64,000 bases of DNA from Dryobates pubescens (taxonomy: Eukaryota; Chordata; Aves; Piciformes; Picidae). The stretch spans positions 17,571,402 through 17,635,401 of the forward strand of contig NC_071621.1 in NCBI RefSeq assembly GCF_014839835.1, written 5' to 3'. This document shows, one piece after another, positions 1-11,159 of this stretch. Both the position numbers and the translations under genes were made by a program. The notes under the pieces are model-generated. The model did not search any database and was not told the origin of the DNA. It was given only the letters and a program-made list of their open reading frames with translations. Position 1 is the stretch's first letter. Each line of letters opens with the position of its first letter.

Positions 1-115
1 CTCGAAACGTCACAGCCTGGGGGGGTGGGAGACGACCCTCGGACGGGGGAGGGGACACAAAGGTGGCCACAAGATCCCCGGAGCAGAAGGGTGCAGGAGG
101 GGGACACAAAGTGGG
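1..115. other. No recognisable feature
   Basis: GC-rich unique-looking sequence at the window edge. No exon or repeat family was recognised. Confidence 0.4.
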
Positions 116-770
116 GTGGAGAGGAAGGAGGAGAAGGAGGAGGAGGTGGAGAAGGAGGAGGAGGTGGAGAAGGAGGAGGAGGTGGAGAAGGAGGAGGAGG
201 TGGAGAAGGAGGAGGAGGTGGAGAAGGAGGAGGAGGTGGAGAAGGAGGAGGAGGTGGAGAAGGAGGAGGAGGTGGAGAAGGAGGAGGAGGTGGAGAAGGA
301 GGAGGAGGTGGAGAAGGAGGAGGAGGTGGAGAAGGAGGAGGTGGAGAAGGAGGAGGAGGAGACCATGAGGAGAAGGAGGAGCAGGAGGAGGGGGGAAGGA
401 GGAGAACAGGAGGAGAAGGAGAAGGAGGAGATGAAGATAGAGGAGGAGATTATAGAGGAGGAGGTAAAGGAGGAGGAGATAGAGGAGGAAGAGGAGGAGG
501 AGAAGGTAGAGGATGAGGAGAAGGTAGAGGAGGAGGAGGAGAAGGAGGAGATGAAGATAGAGGAGGAGATTATGGAGGAGAAGGTAGAGGAGGAGGAGGA
601 GAAGGTAGAGGAGGAGGAGGAGAAGGTAGAGGAGGAGGAGGAGAAGGTAGAGGAGGAGGAGGAGAAGGTAGAGGAGGAGGAGGAGAAGGTAGAGGAGAGG
701 AGGAGAAGGTAGAGGAGAAGGTAGAGGACATAGAGGAGGAGGAGAAGGGACCTGAGGAGGGTGGGGGTCG
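116..770. repeat. GGA-rich minisatellite, 18-bp unit
   Basis: Unit gaggtggagaaggaggag repeats almost perfectly from about 120 to 360 and decays to (GGAGGAGAAGGTAGA)-type copies up to 770. One frame reads EVEKEE repeats, but there is no start context, splice signal or homologue, so it is not called a gene. The purine-rich strand could form triplex DNA. Confidence 0.9.
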
Positions 771-829
771 GGGGCGGTCAGTTGAGGCTGTCCTAGGGCA
801 GGGTGCTAGGGTGGGGGCGGGGGTTGGGG

Positions 830-1320
830 GAGTCAGTTGAGGCTGCCGAGGTTGGGGTAGGGTTGGGGCAGGTAAGTTGAAGCTGCTGAGGTGGGGGTGG
901 GCTCGGGGGGGGGGTGTCAGTTGAGGCTGATGAGGTGGGGGTGGGCTCGGGGGGGGGGGGTCAGTTGAGGCTGATGAGGTGGGGGTGGGGTCAGCCGAGG
1001 CTGCTGGGGTGGGGGTGGGCTGGGGGTCAGCCGAGGCTGCTGAGGTGGGGTTGGGCTGGGGGTCAGCCGAGGCTGCTGAGGTGGGGTTGGGCTGGGGTCA
1101 GTTGGGGCTGCTGAGGTGGGGTTGGGCTAGGGTCAGTTGGGGCTGCTGAGGTGGGGGTGGGCTAGGGTCAGTTGGGGCTGCTGAGGTGGGGGTGGGCTGG
1201 GGTCAGTTGGGGCTGCTGAGGTGGGGGTGGGCTCGGGGGGGTGGTCAGCCGGGGCTGCTGGGGCGGGGGTGTGGTCAGCCGGGGCGGGGGTGTGGTCAGC
1301 CGGGGCTGCTGGGGCGGGGG
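830..1320. repeat. Minisatellite, unit about 33-35 bp, downstream of STARD10
   Basis: Repeated ggtcagttggggctgctg blocks spaced by G-rich linkers, with several 8-10 bp G runs. It reaches to the STARD10 stop codon, so it may lie in the 3'UTR or just past it. Confidence 0.85.
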
Positions 1321-1325
1321 CGGGG

Positions 1326-1544
1326 TCAGTTGAGGCTGTCCTCGTCGCTGGCCTCCTCCCTGGCCTCGTCCAGGCCGCTCTCGTCGATGTTCTCCAGGGA
1401 CTCTGCGTGCTGCAGGGAGAGCTCCGAGAGCGCCATGGGGGGCAGCTGGCACTGCTCCGGGTACAGCCAGGGCTTGAAGTGGGGCTGGTGCCGCTGCTTC
1501 CACTCGGGGTACTTCAGGCAGGCTTTGTACAGCTTCTTCATGGC
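1326..1544 (-). CDS. STARD10: STARD10 last coding exon
   Basis: Residues 196-267, starting [17 protein letters not shown] and ending [10 protein letters not shown] and TGA. It carries the C-terminal START helix and the acidic phosphorylatable tail. No AATAAA is seen close downstream; the sequence toward position 1 is minisatellite. Confidence 0.95.
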   Translation of the reverse strand, partial: AMKKLYKACLKYPEWKQRHQPHFKPWLYPEQCQLPPMALSELSLQHAESLENIDESGLDEAREEASDEDSLN

Positions 1545-4500
1545 CTGCAGGGGGCGACAGGAGGGGCGGGGGGGGGCGGGTTGGGAGGGGAGGATCCACA
1601 ACACAAGATGAAGGGTGGGGAGTAGGGGGGCAGCAGGATCCAGAGCCCAGGGTGAAGGTTGGGCTGGAAGGGAGGAGGCTGAGGAGCTCCAGCAGCCAGG
1701 CTGAAGGTTGGGGTGGCAGGGAGGAGGCTGAGGAGCTCCAGCAGCCAGGGTGAAGGTTGGGCTGGAAGGGAGGAGGCTGAGGAGCTCCAGCAGCCAGGCT
1801 GAAGGTTGGGCTGGAAGGGAGGAGGCTGAGGAGCTCCAGCAGCCAGGCTGAAGGTTGGGCTGGAAGGGAGGAGGCTGAGGAGCTCCAGCAGCCAGGATGA
1901 AGGTTGGGCTGGAAGGGAGGAGGCTGAGGAGCTCCAGCAGCCAGGGTGAAGGTTGGGCTGGAAGGGAGGAGGCTGAGGAGCTCCAGCAGCCAGGGTGAAG
2001 GTTGGGCTGGAAGGGAGGAGGCTGAGGAGCTCCAGCAGCCAGGATGAAGGTTGGGCTGGAAGGGAGGAGGCTGAGGAGCTCCAGCAGCCAGGATGAAGGT
2101 TGGGCTGGAAGGGAGGAGGCTGAGGAGCTCCAGCAGCCAGGGTGAAGGTTGGGCTGGAAGGGAGGAGGCTGAGGAGCTCCAGCAGCCAGGGTGAAGGTTG
2201 GAGTGGAGCTCAGAGGGGTGCTGGGAGCCCTCCTTGGCCACCCTGAGAGGCCTCAACTCACCTTGGGGGCCAGGAGCTGGGAGGATTTGTTCACCACCCA
2301 CTTGGGCAGGGAGCCTGGGGAGAGGAGAAGGAGCTCAGGGGAAGCAGCCCCAGGTGGTTCCTCCTGGCCTGGCTCCAGGGCTGGCTCCAGTGCCCCAGAG
2401 CTGGCTCTAGGCCTGGCCCCAGGGCTGGCTCCAGGGCCCCACAGCTGGCTCCAGGCCTGGCTCCAGTGCTGCCAGGCTGGCTCCAGTGCCCCAGAGTTGG
2501 CTCCAGGGCTGGCTCCAGTGCCCCAGAGCTGGCTCCAGCCTCATCCTTAGATGCCCCTAAGGCTGCCCTCCTGCCCCCCACTGCCACCCACCCCAGAGGC
2601 CACCAGCCCCAGCAGGGGCAGATCCAGCAGGGCAGGGCAGGTGCCCAGCCCCGAGGGCCACAGGGGTGGCCAAGCCCAAGCTGGTAGCCCCAGGGGGGGA
2701 CCCCCTGGAGGTCTCCTCCTTACCTTTGGGGTCCACCTGTGCCAGGTAGGTGATGGTGCAGCTGTTGGCACCGGTGCCCTGGATCAGGTAGCCGGTCTGG
2801 ATGGACACTGCCCGCACCATGTCCTTCCTGGGGGGGTACTTCTGCAGGGGGGGCACAGGGAACAGCTTGGGGACAGGGCCACCCCCCACAGCTTGGAGGG
2901 TGGGGGTGGGGAGGGGCTCCAGGGGGTTGAGCTCCCCTTGGCCAGCCCTCAATGTCCCTTGGGCCACCACCCAAGACCCCTTGGCAACCCTCAAGACGCC
3001 TTGGGCCACTAGCCAAGACCACTGAACCACCACCCAGAACTACTTGACCACCCCACAGACTTTCTGGCCACCATGAAGATCCCTTGGACCACCTCCCAAG
3101 ACCCCTTGGCCAATCCAAAGACCCTTTGACCACCTCCCAAGACCTTTTGGACCACCACCCAAGACCACTTCACCACCATCAAGACTTGGACCCCCACCCA
3201 ATACCACTGAACCACCACCCAAGACGACTTGATCACCCCAAAGACTTTCTGGCCACCCTGGAGCCCCCTTGGGCCACCCCTCAAGACCCCTTGGCCACCC
3301 TCAAGACCCTTTGACCACCCCTTGGCCAACCCAAAGGCTTTTTGACCACCCTCAAGACCCTTTAGACCACCTCCCAAGCCCCCTTGGACCACCACCCAAA
3401 ACCACTTCACCACCATCAAGACTTCTTGGACCACCTCCCAAGACCCCTTGGACCACCACCCAAGACCACTGAACCACCACCCAAGGCTACTTGACCACCC
3501 CACAGACTTTCTGGCCACCATGAAGACCCCTTGGATTGCCACCCCTCAAGACCTCTTGGATCACCACCCAAGATCCCTTGGCCATCCCCAAGACCCTTTG
3601 GCCACCCCTCAATACCCCTTAGCCAATCCAAAGACTTTTTGACCACCCTCAAGACCCCTTGGGCCACCACCCAAGACCACTGAACCACCCCCCAAGGCTA
3701 CTTGACCCCCCAAAGCCTTTCTGTCCCCCCTGCAGCCCCCTGGGGCCCGGCTGCCAGGCCTCACCGGGTGCTTGACGGAGTAGTTCATGATGATGTAGTC
3801 AGAGCCCATGGGCAGCCAGGAGCGCAGGGTGATGACGTCCCTGTTCTTCAGGGGCTTGGGACACCGCCCTGGGGACACCCCCGCACAGCTCACACCCCCC
3901 ACACAGCTCACACCCCCCTGGCAGCCCTCGAGGTGGCCGTGGGGGGCCCTTTGCCCCCCGTGCCCTCCCCTTGCCCCCATGCCCTCCCTTTGCCCTCCCC
4001 AAGCTCTCCCCTTACCCCCCATGCCATCCCCCTTGCCCTCCCCATGCCATCCCCCTTGCCCTCCCCATGCTCTTCCCCACGTCCTCCCCTTGCCCTCCAT
4101 GCCCTCCCTGTGCCCTCTCTTTGACCCCCATGCCCTCCCTTTGCCCCCTATGCCCTCCCCTTGCCCTCCCTTTGCCCCCCATGCTCTCCCCATGACCCCC
4201 ATGCTCTCCCTTTGCCCTCCATATGCACTCCCCTTGCCCTCCCTTTGCCCCCCATGCCCTCCCCATGCTCTCCCCTTGTCCCCAATGCCCTCCCCATGCT
4301 CTCCCCTTGCCCCCCGTGCCCTCCCCATGCCCTCCCCTTATCCCCAATGCCCTCCCCATGCTCTCCCCTTGTCCCCAATGCCCTCCCCGTGCCCTCCCTT
4401 TGCCCCCCCATGCCCTCCCCGTGCCCTCCCCTTGTTCCCAATGCCCTCCCCGTGCCCTCCCCTTGTCCCCAATGCCCTCCCCATGCCCTCCCCATGCCCT

Positions 4501-7500
4501 CCCCTTGTCCCCAATGCCCTCCCCTTGTCCCCAATGCCCTCCCCATGCCCTCCCCTTGTCCCCAATGCCCTCCCCATGCCCTCCCCTTGTCCCCAATGCC
4601 CTCCCCGTGCCCTCCCCTTGTCCCCAATGCCCTCCCCATGCCCTCCCCTTGTCCCCAATGCCCTCCCCATGCTCTCCCCTTGTCCCCAATGCCCTCCCCA
4701 TGCCCTCCCCTTGTCCCCAATGCCCTCCCCATGCTCTCCCCTTGTCCCCTATGCCCTCCCCGTGCCCTCCCCTTGTCCCCAATGCCCTCCCCGTGCCCTC
4801 CCCATGTCCCCCATGCCCTCCCCATGCCCCCCCCGTGCCCCCGTGCCCCCGTGCGGCACTCACACGAGTAGTAGCCGATGTCGGCGTTGGCGGTGAGGCG
4901 GGCGATGTCGAAGGTCTGGATGACGTTGGGGTCCCAGCGGGCTCGGTACTGGGTGTCGTGCAGCACGTCGTACAGGGTCTCGGCCGCCACCTCCCCGCAC
5001 TCCATCCTGCACTGCAGCCCGCCGCCGTCACGCGCGCTGCCCCCCGGCCACGCCGCTGCCCCCCCGGGCACACCGCTGCCCCCTGGCACCTGCCGCTGAC
5101 CCCCCGGGCACACCGCTGCCCCCTGGCGCCTGCCGCTGACCCCCCGGGCACACCGCTGCCCCCTGGCGCCTGCCGCTGACCCCCCGGGCACACCATTGCC
5201 CCCCTGGCGCCTGCCGCTGACCCCCCGGGCACACCGCTGCCCCCTGGCACCTGGCACTGCCCCCCGGGCACACCGCTGCCCCCCGGCCACGCCGCTGCCC
5301 CCCCGGGCACACCGCTGCCCCCCGGCGCCTGGCACTGCCCCCCCGGGCACACCGCTGCCCCCCGGCCACGACGACACCCCCCGGCGCCTGCCGCTGCCCC
5401 CCAGGCACACCACTGCCCCCCCGGCACCTGCCGCTGCCCCCCCCGGGCACACCGCTGCTCCCCCGGGCACGCCGCTGCCCCCTGGCGCCTGGCGCTGACC
5501 CCCCGGGCACACCGCTGCTCCCCCGGGCACACCGCTGCCCCCCGGCGCCTGGCGTTGACCCCCCGGGCACGCCGCTGCCCCCCGGCGCCTGCCGCTGCCC
5601 CCCCGGGCACGCCGCTGCCCCCTGGCGCCTGGCGCTGACCCCCCGGGCACACCGCTGCCCCCCGGCCACGCCGCTGCCCCCCCGGGCACACCGCTGCCCC
5701 CTGGCGCCTGCCGCTGCCCCCCCGGGCACACTGCTGCCCCCTGGCGCCTGCCGCTGACCCCCCGGGCACACCATTGCCCCCCTGGCGCCTGCCGCTGACC
5801 TCCCGGGCACACCGCTGCCCCCTGGCGCCTGCCACTGCCCCCCCGGGCACACTGCTGCCCCCTGGCGCCTGCCGCTGCCCCCCCGGGCACACCGCTGCCC
5901 CCTGGCGCCTGCCGCTGCCCCCCCGGGCACACCGCTGCCCCCCGGGCACACCACTGCCCCCCCAGCACCTGCCACTGCCCCCCCCGGGCACACCGCTGCC
6001 CCCCCGGGCACACCGCTGCCCCCTGGGCACCTGGCATTGCCCCCCCCCCAGCGCACCGCTGCCCCCTAGCACCTGGTACTGCCCCCCCCAGCACACCACT
6101 GCCCCCCTGGCACTGCCCCCCCCGGGCACACCGCTGCCCCCTGGCACCTGGCACTGCCCCCCCCGGGCACACCGCTGCCCCCCTGGCACCTGGCACTGCC
6201 CCCCCCCGGCACACCGCTGCCCCCTAGCACCTGGCACTGCCCCCCCCCCCAGCACACCACTGCCCCCCTGGCACTGCCCACTCAGGCACATCGCTGCCCC
6301 CTGGCACCTGGCATTGCCCCCCCCCAGCACACCGCTGCCCCCTAGCACCTGGTACTGCCCCCCCCAGCACACCACTGCCCCCCTGGCACTGCCCCCTCCG
6401 GCACATCGCTGCCCCCCTGGCACCTGGCATTGCCCCCCCCAGCACACCGCTGCCCCCTAGCACCTGGCACTGCCCCCCCCCGGGCACACCACTGCCCCCC
6501 TGGCACCTGGCACTGCCCCCTCAGGCACATCGCTGCCCCCCTGGCACCTGGCATTGCCCCCCCCCAGCACACCGCTGCCCCCTAGCACCTGGTACTGCCC
6601 CCCCCAGCACACCACTGCCCCCCTGGCACCTGGCACTGCCCACTCAGGCACATCGCTGGCACCTGGCACTGCCCCCCCGCCAGCACCCAACACTGCCCCC
6701 CTGGGCACGCCACTGCCCCCCGGGCACACCACCACCCCCCCCCGGCACCTCATGCTACCCCTACCCACGGGCACCTGGGGTGGTGATGGGGACCTCTAGG
6801 GTGGCCATGGGGACCTCCAGGTTGGAGGGTGGCCATGGGGACCACCAAGAGGGTGGCCATGGGGACCTTGGGTGGTGATGGGGACCACCAAGAGGGTGGC
6901 CATGGGGACCTCTAGGGGGGCTATGGGGACCTCTAGGGGGGCCATGGGGACCTTGGGTGGTGATGGAGACCTCTAGGATGCCCAAGGGGACCTCCAGGTT
7001 GGAGGGTGGCCATGGGGACCTCTGGGGTCTAGGGTGGCCGTGGGGACCTTGAGTGGTGATGGAGACCACCAAGAAGGTGCCCATGGGGACCTCTAGGGTG
7101 GCCATGGGGATCCCCAGCTTGGAGGGTGGCCATGAGGGCCTCTGGGTTCTAGGGTGGCCTTAGGGACCTTGGGTGGTCATGGGCACCACCAAGAAGGTGG
7201 CCATGGGGACCTCTAGGGTGGTGATGGAGACCACCAAGAGCATGGCCATGAGGACCTTGGGTGGTGATGGAGACCACCAAGAAGGTGGCCATGGGGACCT
7301 CTGGGGTGGCCATGGGGACCTTGGGTGATGATGGAGACCACCAAGAAGGTGGCCATGGGGACCTCTGGGGTGGCCATGGGGACCTTGGGTGATGATGGAG
7401 ACCACCACAAGGGTGTCTGTGGTGAGCCATGGGTGGCAGGGTGGCCATGGGGGACCTCACTGATGCCAACTGCAGTCCCACAGATGCCACCTCCGGCCCC

Positions 7501-10500
7501 ATGGATCCTCTCCTGCTCCTCCTGGAGCCTGCCCCCCAAGTCCAAGGGGCCCTGGAGCAGCTCCTCCATCCCATAGGTGGTGCCCCAAGGGGTGCCAGGG
7601 GGCAGGGAGGAGAAGCCCCTGGAGGTGCCTCAGCATGAGAGCAGCCCTGGTGCCACCCAGGTGCCAGCTGCAGCAGATCCCAACCCTGAGTCAATATTGA
7701 CCCAGGTGAAGAGCAGGAGGAAGGGGAAGCCTGAGAGGAGGAAGCTGAAGGCCCTGGGTGGGAGGGCCTTGGGTCTGCTCCAACCTTCTCCCTCCCCAGG
7801 GGGTCTTGGGGCCAGCTCTGGGAGCCAGGAGGAGGCCACAGCAGTGCCAGGAGGAGCAGCTGAGGGCGCTGGGCACGGTGCCAGCCTCCTGGGCATCAGT
7901 TACAGAGGAGCTCTGGAGGTGGCCTCATCAATAAGCCATGAGCAGGAGCAGCATCTCAGGTGGCTTCCCACAGCCTGCTGCAAGCACCAGGCGGCTTCTG
8001 GCCAAGCTTCTGCCGCAGCCCAGGGCCACCAGGGCCACCCAGGGCAGGGCAGAGAGGTCCTGGCTGGTGTCCCTCCATCCTACACCCACCTCAACCACCA
8101 CAGTGCTTAAAGGACAACCCTGAGGCCACCACAGAACCACTTTGGCCACCAAGGTGATTAAAGGACAACCCTGAGGCCACCACAGAACCACTTTGGCCAC
8201 CAAGGTGATTAAAGGACAACCCTGAGGCCACCACAGAACCTTCTTGGCCACCAAGGTGCTTAAAGGACAACCCTGAGGCCACTGTGATGACTCAGCCCTG
8301 GGCTGTGCCAGGCCCTAGGCTGGCACCACCTGGGCCAGGAGCTCCAAACTGGCCTGACCAGAGCTGGCTCCAGGCTAGAAGGGGACAGGGAGGAGGGGGA
8401 GAGGGAGGAGGGGGAGAGGAGACCCTGGTGCCCCTGGCACACAGCTGCAGCTCTGCAGCCACCAGAGCCAAGCAGCAGAAGCAGCTCCTGAGGGGTGGGG
8501 AGGGGGCAGGATGCCACCCCAGGTGGTGCCACCTCCACGAGTGGCAGGGGGTGGCACTGGGAGTGGTGATGTCCCCCCTGGAGCTCCTCCTGCTTCCTGC
8601 CAGCACATCCTGGAGCTGCTGCCCTGCCAGGTGGCACAAGTGGCACAGGGGCACAGCCCCGGGGAGGGCATAGCCTCAAGCAGGGCACAGCCCCAGGGAG
8701 GGCACAGCCCCAAGCAGGGCACAGCCCCGGGGAGGGCACAGCCCCGGGGAGGGCACAGCCTCACTCCCACCCCCCAGCTGCCACCTGGAGATGGTTTGGG
8801 GCTGAGGGGGACCCAGTGGGCACCAGGAGCTGGTGTGCCCTGGGGGGCAGTGCCAGCTGCTGCTGGTGGCATCAGGCCATGCCCAGACACCATGAGGGTG
8901 GTGAGCACAGGGACCTGTGCCCACAGCACTGCAGCTCCAAAGAGCCCAGGGGCAAAGCCTGGGGCACCAGGCTGCCACCCAATGCCACCAGGCTGGCACC
9001 AAGGTGCCACCATCCTCAAAGCACCACCAAGCTGCCACCCACCTGCCACCATCCTCAAAGTGCCACCCAGCTGCCACCATCCACGCCAAAGTGCCACCCT
9101 GCCCACCCAGCTGCCACCAAGGTGCCACCACCCTCACCAAAGTACCACCCAGCTGCCACCATCCTCAAAGTGCCACCCAGCTGCCACCCAGCTGCCACCC
9201 AGCTGCCACTATCCTCAAAGTGCCACCCAGCTGCCATCCAGCTGCCTCTAAGTGCCACCCAGCTGCCACCATCCTCAAAGTGCCACCCAGCTGTCCCCAT
9301 GCCCACCCCAGCCCACCCTCAAGCCTTGGCACAGTCACCAGGGCATGCCAAGCCCCTGGCAGCAGGGGCCCCAGGCTGGCACACTGCTGGCCCACGGCCA
9401 CCAACCACCCCAGGGTGGCATCACTGCCATCCCCCACCCCGGTGCCCCCTGCCCTGCGTGCCCCCACAGTGCCATGGGGGGGGGCAGGAACCCCCCAGGA
9501 GCCGCTGGGGGCAGGGCTGGGTGGCACAGGGGCAGGGCACAACCACCCCGGGGGTGCCCCCCAAGGCCTCCACCTGGGGGTGGCACCGAGGTGCCCCTGT
9601 GGCCCTCTGCACCCCACTTGTGCCCAGGGGTCCCCAACTCCTCCTGGGCAGGGCACAGCTCAGCCCTGGGCCCCCCCCAGCCTGGCTTGGGGTCCCCTGG
9701 GGGGTCCCCTGGGGGACAACTCAGCCACAGCTCCACTCCCCCTGGGGTCCCCCCTTGCTTTGGGGTTCCCTCACTGTGGGGTACCCCCATATCTCAGGGG
9801 TCCCCCCATAACCCCAGGGTCCCCCTTATTGGGGGGTCTCCCCCTCACCCCAGGGTACCCCCTTACTGAGGGGTCCCCCCAAAACCTTGCCCCCTGCCCC
9901 CCTTACTGCGGGGTCCCCCCTCACCCCGGGGTCCTCCCTTACTGGGGGGTCCCCACTAACCCCCTCAGTTGCCAGGGTGGGTGCCCAGGGCCCACTTTGG
10001 GGGTACCCAGTGCCCAGCAGCAGGGGGTCCCAGTGCCCAGTTTGGGGGTACCCAGTGCCCAGTAGGGGGGTACCCAGAACCTAGATGGGGTACCCAGTGC
10101 CCAGTGGGGGATACCCAGCACTCACTCTGGGGGTACCCAGTGCCCAGTAGGGTGACACCCAGTGCCCAGTATGGGGGTACCCAGTGTCTAGATAGGGTAC
10201 CCGGTGCCCAGTAGGGTGGCACCCAGGTGAGGGGGTTCCCAGTGCCCACTTTGGAGGTCCCTGCTGCCCACTTTGGGGGTACCCAGTGCCCAGTGAGGGG
10301 GTTCCCAGTGCCCACTTTGGAGGTCCCTGCTGCCCACTTTGGAGGTACCCACACCCATTGAGGGGGTCCCCAGTGCCCAGTGAGGGGGTCCCCAGTGCCC
10401 ACTTTGGAGGTCCCCAGTGCCCAGTGAGGGGGTCCCTGCTGCCCACTTTGGGGATACCCAGTGCCCAGTGAGGGCTACCTAGCACCCGGCTTGGGGGTCC

Positions 10501-11032
10501 CCAGTGCCCAGCTGGGGGCTTCCCACTTCCCAGCAGGGGGTCCCCAGTTCCCAGGGGATGTCCCCGGTGCCCAGTGAGGGCTTCCCAGTTCCCAGCTGGG
10601 GGGTCCCCAGTTCCCGGGGGGGAGGGGTTCCCCAGAGTCCAGCAGGGGATTCCCAGTTCCCAGCTGGGGGCTTCCCACATCCCAGTCAGGGGTCCCCGGT
10701 TCCCGGGGAGGGGGGGGAGGGGGCAGAGTCCAGCGGGGGGCTTTCTATCTCCCAGCTGGGGAGCCCCAGCGCCCAGTGGGGGTCCCCAGTGCCCAGCTGG
10801 GGGCTTCCCACTTCCCAGGCGGGGGTTCCCCAGGTCCCGGGGGGGGGGTTCCCCGGCTCCCACGGCTCACCTTGATCTTGTGGGGGGCTGCGTGGGGCTC
10901 CGGGGGCTGCACCCAGACGGCGACCCCCCCCTTGCTGTAGCTCAGGCTCCAGCCGCGCTCCGCCTCGCACTGGGCTCGGAAGGCTCCGAAGTCGCTGTCG
11001 TCGGGCACCTGCACGCTGTCGCGACACGACAT
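1326..11032 (-). CDS. STARD10: STARD10, START-domain phospholipid transfer protein (complete, 6 coding exons)
   Basis: STARD10 (PCTP-like) binds phosphatidylcholine and phosphatidylethanolamine and moves them between membranes. Coding exons, 5' to 3' on the minus strand, are 10871-11032, 4864-5011, 3765-3868, 2724-2841, 2262-2314 and 1326-1544. Every internal border has GT/AG, phases agree, and the joined frame is 267 codons plus stop (human protein about 291 aa). Recognisable stretches are [10 protein letters not shown] near the N-terminus, [59 protein letters not shown] and LKYPEWKQ. The START fold covers about residues 15-230. The acidic tail SDEDSLN keeps a casein kinase 2-type serine like the one in mammals. 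Introns consist mostly of minisatellites. The first intron, 5.9 kb, is the longest. Identity is near certain; the exact start is less so. Confidence 0.95.
1640..2205. repeat. 49-bp minisatellite in the last STARD10 intron
   Basis: About 11-12 copies of a 49-bp unit containing gaggctgaggagctccag. Copies differ by only one or two bases, so expansion is recent or the array is homogenised. Confidence 0.93.
2262..2314 (-). CDS. STARD10: STARD10 coding exon 5
   Basis: A 53-nt exon (residues 178-195, [18 protein letters not shown]). It is too short to stand out as an ORF but is framed by a CAG acceptor and a GTGAGT donor, and it fills the exact gap in the protein. Confidence 0.93.
2340..2545. repeat. 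Short minisatellite in STARD10 intron (exon 4-5)
   Basis: Diverged copies of a unit around ggctccagtgccccagagct, in a 409-bp intron. Confidence 0.75.
2724..2841 (-). CDS. STARD10: STARD10 coding exon 4
   Basis: Residues 139-177, [20 protein letters not shown] followed by [19 protein letters not shown], plus one base. The donor is GTAAGG. START core. Confidence 0.95.
2940..3715. repeat. Diverged repeat (CCAAGACCCCTTGGCCACC type) in STARD10 intron
   Basis: Imperfect units of about 20-42 bp fill the intron between exons 3 and 4. Minus-strand frames give Val/Trp-rich ORFs that are artefacts of the repeat. Confidence 0.85.
3765..3868 (-). CDS. STARD10: STARD10 coding exon 3
   Basis: Residues 104-138, [20 protein letters not shown] followed by [14 protein letters not shown]. 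It ends in phase 0 at CCG before GTGAGG. This is part of the lipid-binding START core and nearly identical to the human exon as remembered. Confidence 0.95.
3930..4850. repeat. 31-bp minisatellite in STARD10 intron (exon 2-3)
   Basis: Around 25 or more copies of a 31-bp unit containing ccttgtccccaatgccctcc. The nearly pure C/T strand makes long false ORFs on both strands. Confidence 0.93.
4864..5011 (-). CDS. STARD10: STARD10 coding exon 2
   Basis: Residues 55-103, beginning [19 protein letters not shown] and ending IGYYS plus one base. The acceptor is CTGCAG and the donor GTGAGT. The split codon joins exon 3 as TGG (W), restoring the conserved WRCPKPLKN. Confidence 0.93.
5030..6745. repeat. 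40-bp GC-rich minisatellite, start of STARD10 intron 1
   Basis: A 1.7-kb array of a roughly 40-bp unit with ccccgggcacaccgctgccc. Two subtypes dominate the left and right halves. It begins within 20 bp of coding exon 2. It creates an 811-aa false minus-strand ORF. Confidence 0.93.
6770..7425. repeat. Diverged minisatellite (GGTGGCCATGGGGACC type)
   Basis: Repeated ggtggccatggggacct and ggtgatggagaccaccaaga blocks in mixed order, inside STARD10 intron 1. Confidence 0.85.
7426..8100. other. STARD10 intron, non-repetitive, no feature seen
   Basis: Moderate complexity with short ORFs on both strands. No splice-flanked conserved peptide or transposon match was recognised. Confidence 0.4.
8105..8280. 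repeat. 51-bp tandem repeat, about 3.4 copies
   Basis: Nearly identical copies containing ttaaaggacaaccctgaggc, inside STARD10 intron 1. Confidence 0.9.
8640..8770. repeat. Short GGCACAGCCCCGGGGAGG repeat
   Basis: Five or six copies of about 18-20 bp inside STARD10 intron 1. Confidence 0.8.
8955..9305. repeat. 28-bp minisatellite (GCCACCCAGCTGCCACCATC)
   Basis: Roughly 28-bp units of tgccacccagctgccaccat and tcctcaaag, with partial units, in STARD10 intron 1. Confidence 0.88.
9640..10860. repeat. About 20-bp minisatellite next to STARD10 coding exon 1
   Basis: Many copies of gggggtacccagtgcccagt and drifted forms. The right end reaches within 15 bp of the exon 1 donor. Confidence 0.9.
10871..11032 (-). 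CDS. STARD10: STARD10 coding exon 1 (start codon)
   Basis: This exon encodes residues 1-54, from [12 protein letters not shown] to HKIK, and ends in AAG before a GTGAGC donor. The ATG at 11032-11030 has G at -3. Another in-frame ATG 30 nt upstream (11062-11060) has a weaker context and would add ten Gly/Arg-rich residues. The human N-terminus differs, so an upstream alternative first exon is possible. Confidence 0.85.
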
Positions 11033-11159
11033 GGCCCCCCCCCCTCGTCCTGCCCTGCCCATCCAACCCCCCCAGAGCCCGGCCCCGACGCCCCCCTGAC
11101 CCTCAACTCTTTTCTCCCGGTCCCTCCCCCCACACCTAGGTCCGGGACTGCTGCCGGCA

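Noticed and set aside
4012-6447. 811-aa minus-strand ORF, Gly/Cys/Ala-rich
   Set aside because: It runs through two minisatellites and only in passing through STARD10 exon 2 in the wrong frame. No domain, no start context.
7577-8110. 177-aa ORF in STARD10 intron 1
   Set aside because: No recognisable family and no codon-like conservation cue. It is in a GC-rich intron where chance ORFs of this size are common.
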